From AP-15 sp963845735 (GTDB lineage Bacteria; Pseudomonadota; Alphaproteobacteria; ATCC43930; CGMCC-115725), in contig CAWJTR010000001.1 of NCBI GenBank assembly GCA_963845735.1, positions 186,001 through 250,000 of the forward strand: a DNA stretch of 64,000 nucleotides. The letters are read 5' to 3'. Below the pieces are notes generated by a model. It was not told the DNA's origin, did not search any database, and worked only from the letters and a program-made list of their open reading frames with translations. The translations under genes were made by a program, and so were the position numbers. Positions 8,481 to 17,777 of this stretch are shown here, one piece after another (position 1 is the stretch's first letter; every line of letters begins with the position of its first letter).

Positions 8481-8945
8481 TCAAAATCGAGGGGATCGAT
8501 CGTCGCTAGATAAGATCGGCAACGGTGGTTGTAGTGGGCTGTCGTTTTCGCTCGATTCCCGGTCGGGCTCGCTCACCTCCGCGTCGGCAGGTGTCATCGG
8601 GCGCTGCGTCCCATGTTGATTGGCCTCGCCATTAGCGCTCATGATACGGAAGTAATGCTCGGCATGCTGGAAGAAATTTTCGGCGGCAATTCGGTCGCCG
8701 TTCGCCGCCGCTTCACGCGCCAATGCGACATACCGCTCGAAAACCTGATAGGCGTTACCGCGAATTTTGACGTTTGGGCCGTTGCTTTCGAAAAGCTGAC
8801 TTCGGTGCGGCATCCGCTGTCGGTTATGGTGCGGATTATTCCCATTATTGCGGCCGCGTGATCGCTTGTTTGGGCCTGGTCTCATGGCGTCTGTCTGATC
8901 TTGTTGGACACTCTCGGAGCCTTGTCCGATTGGAGCGTTCCTCAT
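8481..8945 (-). CDS. DUF4167 family protein
   Basis: 154 residues with a basic Asn/Arg-rich N-terminus (SRGRNNGNNPHHNRQRM), then the core VKIRGNAYQVFERYVALARE and DRIAAENFFQHAEHYFRI that define DUF4167. The tail is acidic and low-complexity. Function is unknown; the family is a steady neighbour of prmC-prfA in alphaproteobacteria, which hints at a link to translation or RNA binding through the basic region. Here it follows prmC on the same strand after a 115 bp gap. Confidence 0.88.
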   Translation of the reverse strand: MRNAPIGQGSESVQQDQTDAMRPGPNKRSRGRNNGNNPHHNRQRMPHRSQLFESNGPNVKIRGNAYQVFERYVALAREAAANGDRIAAENFFQHAEHYFRIMSANGEANQHGTQRPMTPADAEVSEPDRESSENDSPLQPPLPILSSDDRSPRF

Positions 8946-9060
8946 CCCCTGTCCGATTTCAGGCCGGGCGGTTTCGCGTGACTATCCGGCGCTCCCCTGC
9001 GCGTTATCGACCTCTCCACCGCCCACCCTAGGCGGGACGATGTCACATTCCAAGATATTT

Positions 9061-9957
9061 TTATCCCGCCGATGACATCTCGTCCGGATCGCTTTCGTCG
9101 AGACGCGAGACGATACAGCGCTCGATCCCAGCAAGGTCGCGCTCGATGCCATCGACCAGGAGGCCCCCGGCTTGCAAGATGGCGGCAGCAGCAGAGGCCT
9201 GCCCCGCTCCGATTTCGACCGCGAATATGCCGCCGCTGGATAACAGCGCCGGCAGATCCTCGGCAATCCTCTGGTAGGCGGCAAGACCCTCTTCCCCGCC
9301 GTCGACTGCGCGTCTCGGGTCGTAGCGGCGGACTTCTGGCGGCAGACCGGCGAGCTCACCCCTGGCGATATATGGCGGGTTTGCGACGATCACCGCGAAA
9401 CGCCCCGAGAGTGCGCTGCTCCAATCGCCGACAAAGAACCGAGCGCGGTCCGCGAGACCCAGGACCTCAGCATTTTCCCGTGCTGTCATCACCGCTCCAA
9501 CGGCAACATCGACACCGATGCCAACAGCCGTCGGGAGTTCGGACAACAGCGCAAGCAGCAGACAGCCAGTACCGGTCCCAAGGTCAAGAAGCCTGAGCGG
9601 CACGTTGCGATCGGGGATTCGCCGAAGGACGGCCTCGACGAGCGTTTCGCTCTCCGGTCGGGGGTCGAGGGTATCAGCCGACAAGGCAAACCGAAGTCCC
9701 CAGAATTCACGCCAGCCAAGGACGCGGCTCAGCGGCTCGCCTATCACAATTCGCGCAAGCGAGCCGCGCAGACGCTCGACCACCGACCGTTCGAGCGCAC
9801 GCTCCGCATCGCTCAGCAGTTCTGTCGGCGAGACATCGAGAAAAGCGGCAACGAACCGGCGCGCGCGCCGACGCGGATCGTCAAGACCAGCCGCCGACAG
9901 CACTGCTATAGCTTCGGTGAGGATCGAGCCGAGCGTATCCGCCACCCCTTCCGTCAA
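9061..9957 (-). CDS. prmC: Release factor glutamine methyltransferase PrmC
   Basis: Methylates the glutamine of the GGQ motif in release factors RF1 and RF2, using S-adenosylmethionine. 298 residues. The N-terminal helical domain is followed by a Rossmann methyltransferase fold with motif I LLDLGTGTGCLLLAL and the catalytic NPPY (VANPPYIARGE). Its ATG overlaps the stop of prfA by 4 bases, the standard coupling of enzyme to substrate gene. The frame is intact. Confidence 0.95.
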   Translation of the reverse strand: MTEGVADTLGSILTEAIAVLSAAGLDDPRRRARRFVAAFLDVSPTELLSDAERALERSVVERLRGSLARIVIGEPLSRVLGWREFWGLRFALSADTLDPRPESETLVEAVLRRIPDRNVPLRLLDLGTGTGCLLLALLSELPTAVGIGVDVAVGAVMTARENAEVLGLADRARFFVGDWSSALSGRFAVIVANPPYIARGELAGLPPEVRRYDPRRAVDGGEEGLAAYQRIAEDLPALLSSGGIFAVEIGAGQASAAAAILQAGGLLVDGIERDLAGIERCIVSRLDESDPDEMSSAG

Positions 9958-11034
9958 TCCTCCACCACGGCCAATCTTGCGGCCTGGTCCTCAGCTAGGA
10001 TCGCTTCGATGATCTCGTCCAAAGCCTCGCCGCCCATCACCTTATCTATCTTGTATAGGGTCAAGTTAATTCGGTGATCGGTCACCCGACCCTGCGGAAA
10101 ATTGTAGGTGCGGATGCGTTCTGATCGATCGCCACTGCCGACCTGGCTTTTGCGCTCCGCGGCGCGGGCATTGTCGCGCGCCTGCCGCTCCAACTCGTAA
10201 AGCCGAGAGCGCAACACTTTGAGCGCTCGCGCTTTGTTCTTATGCTGCGATTTCTCGTCCTGCTGGATGACCACGAGCCCTGTTGGCAAATGGGTGATCC
10301 GCACCGCGCTGTCGGTCGTGTTGACCGACTGGCCTCCCGGTCCGCTGGCGCGGAAGACGTCGATGCGCAGATCCTTGTCGTCGATCCTTACGTCAACCTC
10401 TTCAGCCTCAGGCAACACCGCGACGGTGGCGGCAGACGTGTGAATGCGGCCGCCCGCTTCGGTCTCGGGCACGCGTTGGACGCGGTGAACCCCCGAACTC
10501 GAATTTGAGCCGCGCGAATACGTCACGTCCGGTGATAGCAGCAGTCGCCTCCTTGAACCCACCAAGGCCGGTCTCGGAGAGGTCAAGGATTTCGAACCGC
10601 CAGCCGCGCAACCCGGCATAACGCTGATACATGCGAAAGAGCTCGGCTGCAAACAGCGCCGCTTCCTCCCCGCCGGTGCCGGCACGGACTTCGAGGATCG
10701 CGTTGCGCGCATCGTCAGCGTCCTTCGGCAGCAAGGCCAGTTTGATCCGATTTTCCAGATCCGGCAGCTGCTCCCGTAAAGATTGCAGTTCTGCCATGGC
10801 CAGGGCTTTCAACTCCCCGTCCTCGGTCGATCGAGCCATTTCGGCAAGTGAAATCATCTCCTGACGCGCTTGGCCTAGTGCACTGACCTCCTCGACGATC
10901 GGGGTCAGCTCGCTGTATTCCTTGGACAATTGGGCAAATTCGGCGCCGCCCAGGCCCTTTCTGCTCAGCGTGTCGCTCAGCTCCGCATGCCGGCGCAGCA
11001 ATTGCTTCAGGCGAGATTCGAGGCCAGTTTCCAT
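9954..11034 (-). CDS. prfA: Peptide chain release factor 1 (one frameshift)
   Basis: Recognises UAA and UAG stop codons and triggers peptide release. The first part (from the ATG at 11034, METGLESRLKQLLRR) includes domain 1 and the codon-recognition domain start; it leaves frame near 10497, where GAGTTCGGGGG has one base too many relative to the expected ESGVHRVQRVP. The continuation has the catalytic GGQ in SGPGGQSVNTTDSAVR and ends at 9954. Corrected length is ~359 residues, as usual. Since RF1 is essential and both halves are well conserved, an assembly indel is the likely cause. Confidence 0.92.
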
Positions 11035-11045
11035 GTGCCTTCGAT

Positions 11046-12311
11046 TCAGCTGTCGAAAGCCCGTAGTCGCGCGCGCAAATCTTGTAAGGACAGATCCATC
11101 GCCACCTCGCTTTGTTCACCACTATCGAAATCGCGCAAAGTGACCACATTGCGGGCGGCCTCATCTTCACCGATCAGGACTGCCGCACGAGCGTTAATTC
11201 GGTTCGCCCGTCGCATGCGGCGCTGAAGATTGCCGGAATAACTGAGATCAACATTACAGCCAGCGTTGCGCAACGTCTCGGCTACAATAAGCGCCATTGC
11301 CTCCCCCGCATCGCCGATCGGAACGACTGCGATCGGGCGCGGCGGCTGGTGGGGTTCCGCGATCAACATGGCGAGCCGCTCGATGCCTCCGGCCCAGCCG
11401 ACGCCTGGCATCGCCGGGCCGCCCATCAGCTCGACCAGCCCGTCATAACGTCCGCCGCCCATCACCGTTCCTTGGGCGCCCAGCTCTGCCGTGACGAATT
11501 CGAAGGCTGAATGGGTATAGTAATCAAGGCCGCGTACGAGACGTGGATTGAGGCTATAGCCGATGCCAAGCCGATTAAGTCCGTCGCACACTCGGGAGAA
11601 AAAATCTCGCGAAGCGGCGTTCAGATATTCTGCAAAGGGCGGCGCCTCAGCGCTGATCCTCTGGTCGGCGTCGTCCTTGGAATCGAAAATTCGTAACGGG
11701 TTGCGATCGAGGCGCCGAAGGCTGTCCTCAGACAGTTGCGAGGCGTGCGCAGAAAAGTAGGAAACTAGCGCGTCACGATAGGCAGCTCGACTCGCTGGGT
11801 CACCGAGCGTGTTGAGTTCCAGTACGGTGCGTTGCCGGATGCCCAGCGCGTCCAGGATACGGCTCCCAAGCGCGATGACCTCGATGTCACCTTGGGCCTG
11901 TGCAACCCCGATCAGCTCGACACCGATCTGGTGAAACTGGCGAAACCGACCTTTTTGCGGCCTCTCGTAACGAAACATCGGACCACTGTAAAAAAACTTC
12001 AATGGTGTGCTTTGGATTAGGCCGTTCGAGAGGACCGCGCGCACCACCCCGGCAGTGTTCTCGGGGCGCAGGGTAACGTCCTCGCCGCCGCGATCCTTAA
12101 AGGTGTACATCTCCTTCGCGACGATGTCGGTGGTTTCTCCAATCGGGCGGGCGAAGACCTCAGTGAACTCAAAGATCGGCGTTGCAATCTCAGCAAAACC
12201 GTACAGCTCGGCAACCGCGCGTGCCGTCTCACTGACCAGCCGGTGGCGCCGCGCCGCCTCGGGCAGTAGATCCTGGGTACCGCGAGCCGGCTGCAAGGGT
12301 TGCATACTCAT
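11046..12311 (-). CDS. hisS: Histidyl-tRNA synthetase
   Basis: Class II synthetase charging tRNA-His. 421 residues. Motif 1 lies around PIFEFTEVFARPIGE, motif 2 in FRYERPQKGRFRQFHQIGVE, the histidine-binding motif in LVRGLDYYTHSAFEF, and motif 3 in GVGWAGGIERLAM. The C-terminal ~100 residues form the anticodon-binding domain. It lies 11 bp upstream of prfA on the same strand, so the two probably share a transcript. This is the catalytic enzyme, distinct from the paralogous HisZ at 27.1 kb, which lacks charging activity. Confidence 0.95.
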   Translation of the reverse strand: MSMQPLQPARGTQDLLPEAARRHRLVSETARAVAELYGFAEIATPIFEFTEVFARPIGETTDIVAKEMYTFKDRGGEDVTLRPENTAGVVRAVLSNGLIQSTPLKFFYSGPMFRYERPQKGRFRQFHQIGVELIGVAQAQGDIEVIALGSRILDALGIRQRTVLELNTLGDPASRAAYRDALVSYFSAHASQLSEDSLRRLDRNPLRIFDSKDDADQRISAEAPPFAEYLNAASRDFFSRVCDGLNRLGIGYSLNPRLVRGLDYYTHSAFEFVTAELGAQGTVMGGGRYDGLVELMGGPAMPGVGWAGGIERLAMLIAEPHQPPRPIAVVPIGDAGEAMALIVAETLRNAGCNVDLSYSGNLQRRMRRANRINARAAVLIGEDEAARNVVTLRDFDSGEQSEVAMDLSLQDLRARLRAFDS

Positions 12312-12862
12312 TTTCTCCGGCCATCCTGTCCGCGCTGGGAAAGTGGCGCGCAGAACATAGTGGGCCGAGTGGCGGCTGTCGACGTGACGTTCGCTCGCTG
12401 TTCGGTCTCGCGCCGGCTCTCAACCATCTCTAACTCGCGGCGTCTATATTTTTTGCCGACCGGCGGCATCCGTGCCGCGGATCGTTTGTTCCGCGGGACT
12501 GGACCTCTGTAGCTAACGCCTTCTCCGCGGTTTTGTGCGGCTGAAGATGGGTAAAGCATGAGTGTTAGGGTAATTTAGGAATTCTCCTCAGCCGGAGCGA
12601 GCCCAGTCGGGTGTCGAGACCGGAGAGGGGACATGCATTTCGCGAAGGCGATCAAGTTGGGAGCCACGACGGCCGCGATCGGCTGGACCGCGCCGGTGAG
12701 CCGTAACCCGGCGCCCAGTGATCAACGGTGACAGTGTTGCCGCAATTTAGAAATCAGATGTTTGATGGCTGGCCGCAGCCGTAAAGCGGACACGTCGCCC
12801 TTGACCGGCGCAGCGCCCTGTACGACACTTTTATTATCACACTCCATGGAGCATTACGCGCG
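12312..12862. other. Intergenic region between hisS and the NYN gene
   Basis: About 550 bp between divergent genes. It contains one short frame with a good ribosome site (listed separately) and two copies of the palindrome CCGCGG 10 bp apart near 12475-12500. No RNA gene, repeat array or convincing gene is seen in the remainder. Confidence 0.5.
12633..12731 (+). CDS. Possible 32-residue small protein
   Basis: The ATG at 12633 is preceded by a strong purine-rich ribosome site (GGAGAGGGG, 3-10 bases upstream). The frame gives 32 residues beginning MHFAKAIKLGATTAAIGWTA, with a short hydrophobic segment flanked by basic residues, then a TGA. It could be a membrane-associated small protein or the leader of the NYN gene 130 bp downstream. 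Evidence rests only on the ribosome site and composition. Confidence 0.25.
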   Translation: MHFAKAIKLGATTAAIGWTAPVSRNPAPSDQR

Positions 12863-13444
12863 ATGATTTTCTATCCAGAAGAGAGGATTGCGATATTCAT
12901 CGATGGTGCCAACCTCTATTCCGCAGCGCGAGGCCTTGCTTTCGACATCGATTACAGACGGCTTCTTGATCTGTTTAGTACCAAAGGACGGCTAATTAGA
13001 GCTTTTTATTATACCGCTCTAGTCGAGGACCAGGAGTATTCGCCGATTCGTCCGCTCGTCGATTGGCTCGACTATAATGGCTACGCGATGGTGACGAAGC
13101 CGACCAAGGAATTTACCGACGCGATGGGACGGCGCCGGATCAAGGGGAACATGGATATCGAACTGGCCATCGACATGCTCGAAATGGCGCAATACATCGA
13201 TCATGCGATCCTGTTTTCCGGCGACGGCGATTTCCGCCGGCTGGTCGAGGCGGTGCAGCGCCGCGGCGTGCGCGTTTCGGTCGTGTCGACGATCCGCTCC
13301 TCGCCGCCGATGGTGTCGGACGATCTGCGTCGCCAGGCCGACCATTTCATCGAGCTACAGGATCTGGCGCCGAACATCATGCGGAACCATCACGTGCGAG
13401 AGGAGGTACAACGTCCGCGCACCGAACCCGTCGACGAGGCGTGA
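12863..13444 (+). CDS. NYN-domain (LabA/DUF88) protein
   Basis: 193 residues. The PIN-like NYN fold is marked by conserved acidic residues: IAIFIDGANLY near the N-terminus, IKGNMDIELAIDMLEMA in the middle and HAILFSGDGDFRRLVEA later, matching the usual DGxN, KxxDxxLxxD and SGDxDF motifs. The family is predicted to be metal-dependent RNases; LabA members affect gene expression. The ATG is preceded by a purine-poor leader. It is followed 16 bp later by a uracil-DNA glycosylase in the same direction. Confidence 0.88.
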   Translation: MIFYPEERIAIFIDGANLYSAARGLAFDIDYRRLLDLFSTKGRLIRAFYYTALVEDQEYSPIRPLVDWLDYNGYAMVTKPTKEFTDAMGRRRIKGNMDIELAIDMLEMAQYIDHAILFSGDGDFRRLVEAVQRRGVRVSVVSTIRSSPPMVSDDLRRQADHFIELQDLAPNIMRNHHVREEVQRPRTEPVDEA

Positions 13445-13460
13445 GGAGCCGGTCGCGGCG

Positions 13461-14090
13461 GTGTTGCCGTCACACGACTGCCCGCTCTGTCCGCGCCTTG
13501 CGGCCTTTCGCAAAGCGCAGCGTGCGGCTCATCCCGAATGGTTCAACGCGCCGGTCCCGCCGTTTGGCGACGACCGGGCGGAACTGCTGATCATCGGTCT
13601 GGCCCCGGGTCTGAGAGGAGCAAACCGTACGGGGCGCCCGTTTACCGGCGACCACGCCGGCGAACTGCTCTATTCGACGCTGCGAAAATTCGGCTTGGCC
13701 GAAGGGGATTACGACGCCAGCCCCGATGACAGCCTCGTGCTACACCGGGCGCGGATCACCAATGCAGTCCGCTGCGTGCCGCCGCGGAACCGGCCCGAAC
13801 CCGGTGAGATCGCCGCGTGCCGCAGCTTTTTATCGGCCGAGATCGCGGCCATGCCGCGGCTGCGGGCGATGCTGGCGCTCGGCATGATCGCCCATGACGC
13901 CGCTCTAGCTGCATTCGGCCTGCGCCGCGCGCTGTTTCGCTTCGCGCACGGTGCGCTCCATCTGCTCCCGAACGGCAGGCTCCTAGCCGACAGCTACCAT
14001 TGCTCGCGCCTCAACACCAATACCGGGAAGCTGACCGCCGCGATGTTCGAGGCGGTAATTGTCGCGCTCCTCCTTCGGCTGGACCCCTGA
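13461..14090 (+). CDS. Uracil-DNA glycosylase superfamily, UdgB / family 5 type
   Basis: Removes uracil or deaminated bases from DNA. 209 residues from a GTG at 13461, the first start after the NYN stop. An N-terminal CPLCPRL pair of cysteines suits an iron-sulfur cluster; the active-site motif reads LLIIGLAPGLRGANRTGRPF and the C-terminal motif SYHCSRLNTNTGKLT (usual HPSxxN). The tyrosine-histidine-cysteine version of the second motif and the GLAPGxxGANRTGRPF loop point to family 5. No frameshift. Confidence 0.85.
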   Translation: MLPSHDCPLCPRLAAFRKAQRAAHPEWFNAPVPPFGDDRAELLIIGLAPGLRGANRTGRPFTGDHAGELLYSTLRKFGLAEGDYDASPDDSLVLHRARITNAVRCVPPRNRPEPGEIAACRSFLSAEIAAMPRLRAMLALGMIAHDAALAAFGLRRALFRFAHGALHLLPNGRLLADSYHCSRLNTNTGKLTAAMFEAVIVALLLRLDP

Positions 14091-14217
14091 GAGTTCGCGG
14101 GGATGCGTGCGGCGCATACCTCGGTGGCGAAACGCACCGGCATTTTGAGATTCGATTTCGCAAACCCGACCCGGCGATGCTGCGAAGAGTTCGCATTTGC
14201 AGTTTCGGAAGTTCTCG

Positions 14218-14544
14218 ATGCGCCGTATCGCCTGGGTTGCAGCACTGCTCGCTCTCACCACCACGGCTTCCGCCCTCGCTGACGATCCCAGTTTCGCGAT
14301 CACGCTGAAGAACAATCAGTTCGTGCCAAGCGAGGTTCAGATCCCCGCCGGGGTCAAGGTCAAGCTGGTTGTGCGCAACGAGAACCCGACCACCTCGGAA
14401 TTTGAAAGCAACCAATTTCACCGCGAAAAGGTTGTGACCCCAGGTCAGGAGATCATCGTTTTCGTCGGACCCCTCGATCCGGGCAGCTATGAGTTCTTCG
14501 ACGATTTTCACCCGCAGACCCGTGGCCATCTAAACGTAAAATAG
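14218..14544 (+). CDS. Periplasmic cupredoxin-domain protein of an iron-uptake locus
   Basis: 108 residues from the ATG at 14218 (MRRIAWVAALLA), giving a signal peptide cut after ASALAD. The mature part is a cupredoxin fold with FAITLKNNQFVPSEVQIPAG and a terminal YEFFDDFHPQTRGHLNVK. The Cys ligand of classical blue copper proteins is missing; His and Met-poor sites resemble the FtrB/EfeO-type cupredoxins that deliver or oxidise iron for FTR1 permeases. It is 11 bp upstream of the FTR1 gene, supporting that role. Confidence 0.8.
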   Translation: MRRIAWVAALLALTTTASALADDPSFAITLKNNQFVPSEVQIPAGVKVKLVVRNENPTTSEFESNQFHREKVVTPGQEIIVFVGPLDPGSYEFFDDFHPQTRGHLNVK

Positions 14545-14555
14545 CGAGTGCTGAC

Positions 14556-15402
14556 ATGCTCGCGGCCGCAATCATCGTCTTTCGCGAGGTCCTCGAGGCG
14601 TCGCTTGTCGTCGGCATTGTGTTAGCTGCGAGCCAGGGCGTGCCGCGGCGCGGCATGTGGGTGACCGGCGGAGTAGCGGCAGGCGGCATCGGCGCGGCAA
14701 TCGTCGCGCTCTGCGCCGGCGCCATCGCCGCGGCAGTCAACGGCATCGGCCAGGAGCTGTTCAACGCGACGATCTTGTTCACCGCGGTTGCCATGCTCGG
14801 CTGGCACAATATCTGGATGAACCGGCACGGGCGGGAGTTGGCCTCGGCCGCGGCGACCCTCGGCAAGGCGGTGCTGGGTGGAAGCCGGCCGCTTTATGCG
14901 CTGGCGCTGGTCGTCGGGATCGCAGTTTTGCGCGAAGGCTCCGAGATCGTTCTTTTTCTGTACGGCATCGCAATCAGCTCAGGGCGCGGGAGGGCTCAGC
15001 ATGTTGGCCGGCGGAATTCTCGGCCTTGCCGGCGGTGTGGCGGTCGGCTCGGTGATTTATTTCGGGCTTCTCGCCATCCCGCTCAACCGGCTGTTCACAG
15101 TCACGAGCTGGCTTATTCTGCTACTCGCCGCGGGTATGGCTTCCCAGGGCGCGGCCTTTTTGATGCAAGCCAACCTGTTGCCGGCGCTGGGCAATGACCT
15201 CTGGAATACGTCCTCGATCCTGAGCGAGAACAGCGTGCTGGGATTGCTGCTGCATGTGCTGATCGGCTATTCAGCGCAGCCAGCCGGCATCCAGGTGGTG
15301 TTCTATATAGCTACGCTTTTCATTATCGGCACCCTAATGACGGTGCTCCGGCATGGGCGGACGCGTTCGCCCGATCGACCGGCTGCGACCGCCCCCATTT
15401 AA
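14556..15402 (+). CDS. FTR1-family high-affinity iron permease (one frameshift)
   Basis: Membrane permease for ferric iron working with a periplasmic oxidase/cupredoxin. Two REXXE iron-binding motifs are visible: REVLEAS in the first helix and REGSEIV in the fourth. About seven hydrophobic helices are present. The frame changes near 14985 (GCGGGAGGG run) and continues as LAGGILGLAGGVAVGSVIYF and beyond to 15402; joined length is ~281 residues, normal for the family. The shift falls in a G-run and is probably an assembly indel. Confidence 0.87.
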
Positions 15403-15460
15403 CTCGCCTTCCCACCCTCGCGTTGCGTCAATCCAGCTGCGATTTGGAACCTCGCGTACA

Positions 15461-16226
15461 ATGCGAATGCGTATCATTAGCATAAAATCACTCTTTGCCG
15501 GTGTTGCCCTCAGCCTTGCTGTCGTGGTTCCCGCTGCGGCTGATTTCAAAGTCCAACAGCCGGATGCTGAAACGGGCGAGTTCGCGATCGAGCCGCTCGG
15601 CGATTACGGCCACGACCCTCTTCCCGGCCACAACGGTGAATTAAGCTCGACTCAAGAGTTCGAATACGGTGTCAACAACTTTTGGCGAACCGAACTCGAG
15701 TTGGAGCAGGAACGCGATGCCGGGCCCGGCCAATCGATCCATTTCAGTCAGGTGACATGGGAGAACATCTTTCAATTCACCGAGCGCGGCCAGTATTGGC
15801 TGGATGCCGGATTTTTTGCCGAATTCGGCAAGACCACACTTGCCGATACTCCCAACGAGACCACTTTTGGACCGATATTTCGCAAGGAGATTTTTGGGAC
15901 GATCAGTACCGTCAACCTCTTCATGGAGAAGGATATTGGTGCATTACGCCTCGGGGCGGCCGGCTTTTCTCTATGCATGGGAAACGCGCATCGCCCTTGG
16001 GACGCCGATCGAACCCGGGTTCCAGGCCTACGGGCAGCCGAGCAGCTTTCCCGAATTCAACTCGGGATGGCCCCAGGACAATCGCATCGGTCCGCAGCTG
16101 TTCGGCACCATCTCTAATATTGGTCCCGGCACCCTTAAATGGAACGGTGGAGTTTTGTTCGGTATAAGGCCCTGGGCGCCGCGCGAAACCTATCGCTGGC
16201 AAGCCGAATACGAAATCCACTTCTGA
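15461..16226 (+). CDS. Outer-membrane barrel-like protein linked to FTR1 locus (one frameshift)
   Basis: From the ATG at 15461 the protein has a signal peptide (LFAGVALSLAVVVPAAADF) followed by alternating hydrophobic/polar strands typical of a small beta-barrel (FWRTELELEQERD, YWLDAGFFAEFGKTT). The frame changes near 15965 and continues with YAWETRIALGTPIEPGFQAY, ending in WQAEYEIHF, with the terminal Phe usual for outer membrane proteins. Corrected length ~254 residues. Its place after cupredoxin and FTR1 suggests an outer-membrane component of iron or copper uptake; I cannot name the family. Confidence 0.65.
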
Positions 16227-16243
16227 TTTTTTAGGCTCACAGC

Positions 16244-16708
16244 TCAGGCGTTCCGCTCGCGGAGGATGCGGGCGCGGCTGCGCTGCCAGTCGCGCGCCTT
16301 TTCGGCCTCGCGCTTGTCGGCCTTGCGCTTGCCGCGGGCGAGGCCGAGCGCGATCTTGGCCCGGCCTCGCTCGTTGAAATAGATCGACAGGGGAACCACC
16401 GTCACCCCCTCACGGCGAATCGCGCCCAGCAGCCGGTTCACCTCCTTGCGATGCAGCAACAGCTTTCGCGGCCGCCGGGGCTCATGGTTGAAGTGCGCCG
16501 AGGAGGCGTATTCCGGAATATTGGCATTGACGAGGAACAGTTCGCCGCCGCTTTCGTCGGCATAAGCCTCGGCGATGCTGGCCTGGCCCTTGCGCAATAC
16601 TTTGACCTCGGTGCCGCTCAGAACGAGCCCCGCCTCAAGGGTATCCTCGATCACATAATCGTGGCGAGCGCGCCGGTTCTGCGCGACGTAACGGTCGGCC
16701 GCCCGCAC
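16244..16708 (-). CDS. smpB: SsrA-binding protein SmpB
   Basis: Binds tmRNA and carries it to stalled ribosomes. 154 residues with the oligonucleotide-binding barrel (ARHDYVIEDTLEAGLVLSGT, EVKVLRKGQASI, FLVNANIPEY) and the basic tail GLARGKRKADKREAEKARDW that becomes helical in the mRNA channel. It follows dapA closely on the same strand (16 bp). Confidence 0.95.
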   Translation of the reverse strand: MRAADRYVAQNRRARHDYVIEDTLEAGLVLSGTEVKVLRKGQASIAEAYADESGGELFLVNANIPEYASSAHFNHEPRRPRKLLLHRKEVNRLLGAIRREGVTVVPLSIYFNERGRAKIALGLARGKRKADKREAEKARDWQRSRARILRERNA

Positions 16709-16724
16709 CTCGCTTGCCGGCGGC

Positions 16725-17600
16725 TTAGTTCAGGAGGCCAGCGCTGCGCATCGCCCGCGCTACCCGCTCCTGCGTTTCGGGCATAGGCTGCCACAGCGGC
16801 TGGCGCACGGTCGGCTCGCACTTGCCGAGCAGCGAGGCGGCGTATTTGACCGGGGCCGGGCTGGTCTCAGCGAACAGTGCGTCGTGCAAGGGGATCAGGC
16901 GCTCGTTGATGCGGCGAACGGTTTCGAGGTCTCCCTTCTGCCACGCCCCGTGCATTTCTGCGAGGAGCCGCGGCGCGACGTTGGCGGTAACCGAGATGCA
17001 CCCATCGCCGCCTTGCGCGAGATAGGCTACGGCGGTCGCGTCCTCACCCGATAGCAGAGAGAAACCCCCGCCGATCTCGACCCTAATGCGCAAAGGCCGG
17101 GCGAGGTCGTTTGTCGCATCCTTGACGCCGACGATGTTGGGCAGTTTGGCCAACCTCGCCATCGTCGCATTGCTCATGTCAACCGCCGAACGGCCAGGAA
17201 TGTTGTAGATCACGATCGGCAAATCTACCGCGTCGTGCACCGCCTTGAAATGCTGATAGAGCCCTTCTTGCGTCGGCTTGTTGTAATAGGGGCAGACGAT
17301 GAGCGCAGCATCGGCGCCGGCGGCCTTGGCCTGCCGTGTCAGTGCGATCGTGTGATCGGTCGAATTTGTGCCCGTTCCGGCGATGACCGGAACCTTGCCG
17401 TTCGCTGCCTCGACGCACAGCGTAATCACCCGCCCATGCTCGTTATCGTGAAGCGCTGGAGATTCGCCGGTAGTGCCGCACGGAACCAAGCCTTGCGTGC
17501 CCTGTCCGACCTGCCACGATACGAGCTCTTGAAATGCGCTCTCGTCGACACCTCCGCTTTGGAACGGCGTGATCAGCGCAACGAGCGATCCCTTGAACAT
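16725..17600 (-). CDS. dapA: 4-hydroxy-tetrahydrodipicolinate synthase
   Basis: Condenses pyruvate with aspartate semialdehyde in lysine and diaminopimelate synthesis. 291 residues, TIM barrel. Visible: the substrate loop GTTGESPAL, the catalytic tyrosine in ICPYYNKPTQEGLYQHF-type region (VCPYYNKPT), the Schiff-base lysine in IVGVKDATND, and GEDATAVAYLAQGGDGCISV late in the barrel. Adjacent to smpB as in many alphaproteobacteria. Intact. Confidence 0.95.
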   Translation of the reverse strand: MFKGSLVALITPFQSGGVDESAFQELVSWQVGQGTQGLVPCGTTGESPALHDNEHGRVITLCVEAANGKVPVIAGTGTNSTDHTIALTRQAKAAGADAALIVCPYYNKPTQEGLYQHFKAVHDAVDLPIVIYNIPGRSAVDMSNATMARLAKLPNIVGVKDATNDLARPLRIRVEIGGGFSLLSGEDATAVAYLAQGGDGCISVTANVAPRLLAEMHGAWQKGDLETVRRINERLIPLHDALFAETSPAPVKYAASLLGKCEPTVRQPLWQPMPETQERVARAMRSAGLLN

Positions 17601-17777
17601 CGTTTCCTCCCGGATGGCAGCCTCGGCAAGCCACGATAGTCTTCGTGAGCGCGGGCTTCAACATTGCCGGTGGCAGACCGACCCGACCGTGCATCGTCGC
17701 CGACGCTTGCCCCTCCTGACGAAACCCCTTAATGACTTTTGCCTGATCTATGACCCGGCAAGGAAGGGGGGCCAACC

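Noticed and set aside
12475..12500. Two CCGCGG palindromes as an operator
   Set aside because: Such GC palindromes are common by chance in this base composition and nothing links them to a regulator.
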